Below the pieces are notes generated by a model. That model was not told the origin of the DNA, did not search any database, and was given only the letters and a program-made list of their open reading frames with translations. Of a DNA stretch of 64,000 nucleotides, positions 63,951 to 64,000 are shown in pieces. Origin of the DNA: JBBIRG01 sp964410965 (GTDB lineage: Bacteria > CLD3 > SB21 > JBBIRG01). Location: contig CAYPIY010000008.1 of NCBI GenBank assembly GCA_964410965.1, positions 211,855-275,854 on the forward strand. The letters are read 5' to 3'. Each line of letters opens with the position of its first letter. Positions within the stretch are counted from its first letter, which is position 1. The position numbers were made by a program, and so were the translations under genes.

Positions 63951-63982
63951 AAAAAAAGGGACTGAAAATTATTCAGTCCCTT
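63951..63982 (-). terminator. Terminator for a minus-strand gene beyond the right edge
   Basis: AAGGGACTGAA-AATTA-TTCAGTCCCTT: perfect 11-bp arms. On the minus strand it is followed by seven T, on the plus strand by no T run. It therefore most likely ends a minus-strand gene located to the right of the window. Confidence 0.8.
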
Positions 63983-64000
63983 GAAAGTTCAGTTTCATTA

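Overview
The window is a 64 kb piece of a bacterial scaffold; 100 Ns at 29165-29264 mark an assembly gap. Gene content points to a didermic member of the Bacteroidota/Ignavibacteriota/KSB1/Calditrichota (FCB) group. The reasons are two proteins ending in an FCB-type C-terminal sorting domain (NYPNPFNPTTTIKYAL...), a very long secreted beta-repeat protein, periplasmic two-component-regulator propellers with a Y_Y_Y domain, an RND/MFP/TolC efflux set and a patatin-Omp85 protein. I see no rRNA, tRNA, insertion sequence or CRISPR array.

Layout. 1-9.4 kb: the N-terminal 3120 codons of a giant secreted repeat protein on the minus strand, with a full-consensus sigma70 promoter. 9.9-15.9 kb: a minus-strand run encoding a GAF/PP2C phosphatase, a MoxR ATPase, a 55-aa MshEN-like protein, a patatin-Omp85 protein and an acetyltransferase. 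16-22 kb: secreted and membrane proteins, two small unknowns, and a LicC-like nucleotidyltransferase behind a very good sigma54 promoter. 22-29 kb: an RND efflux operon with its TetR regulator and operator. 29-33 kb: xerD, adenosine deaminase and sucC. 33-40 kb: three secreted surface proteins. 40-51 kb: a duplicated signalling cassette. 51-64 kb: mixed metabolic and membrane genes, including a pgpH-ybeY-nadC-rpiB operon and an M64 peptidase.

The most interesting part is 33-51 kb. Two tandem cassettes each encode a small lipoprotein and a roughly 1280-aa one-protein receptor. The receptor has a signal peptide, a regulator propeller, a Y_Y_Y domain, one membrane segment, a eukaryotic-like Ser/Thr kinase and a helical tail. 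This is the layout of Bacteroides hybrid two-component sensors with the histidine kinase replaced by a PknB-type kinase. The second cassette runs directly into a GAF-AAA+-Fis sigma54 activator gene. The first is followed by a decayed stub of the same gene, so the ancestral unit was probably lipoprotein-receptor kinase-sigma54 activator. Upstream, the two surface-protein transcription units each carry a pair of palindromes (GGTCAA-N4-TTGACC and close variants) exactly 32 bp apart. The pairs lie 64 and 74 bp (one helical turn different) before a -24/-12-like element. I propose a local circuit in which an outside signal acts through the lipoprotein and receptor kinase on the sigma54 activator, which drives surface-protein genes. 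The architecture and DNA motifs are visible in the sequence; the functional links are inference.
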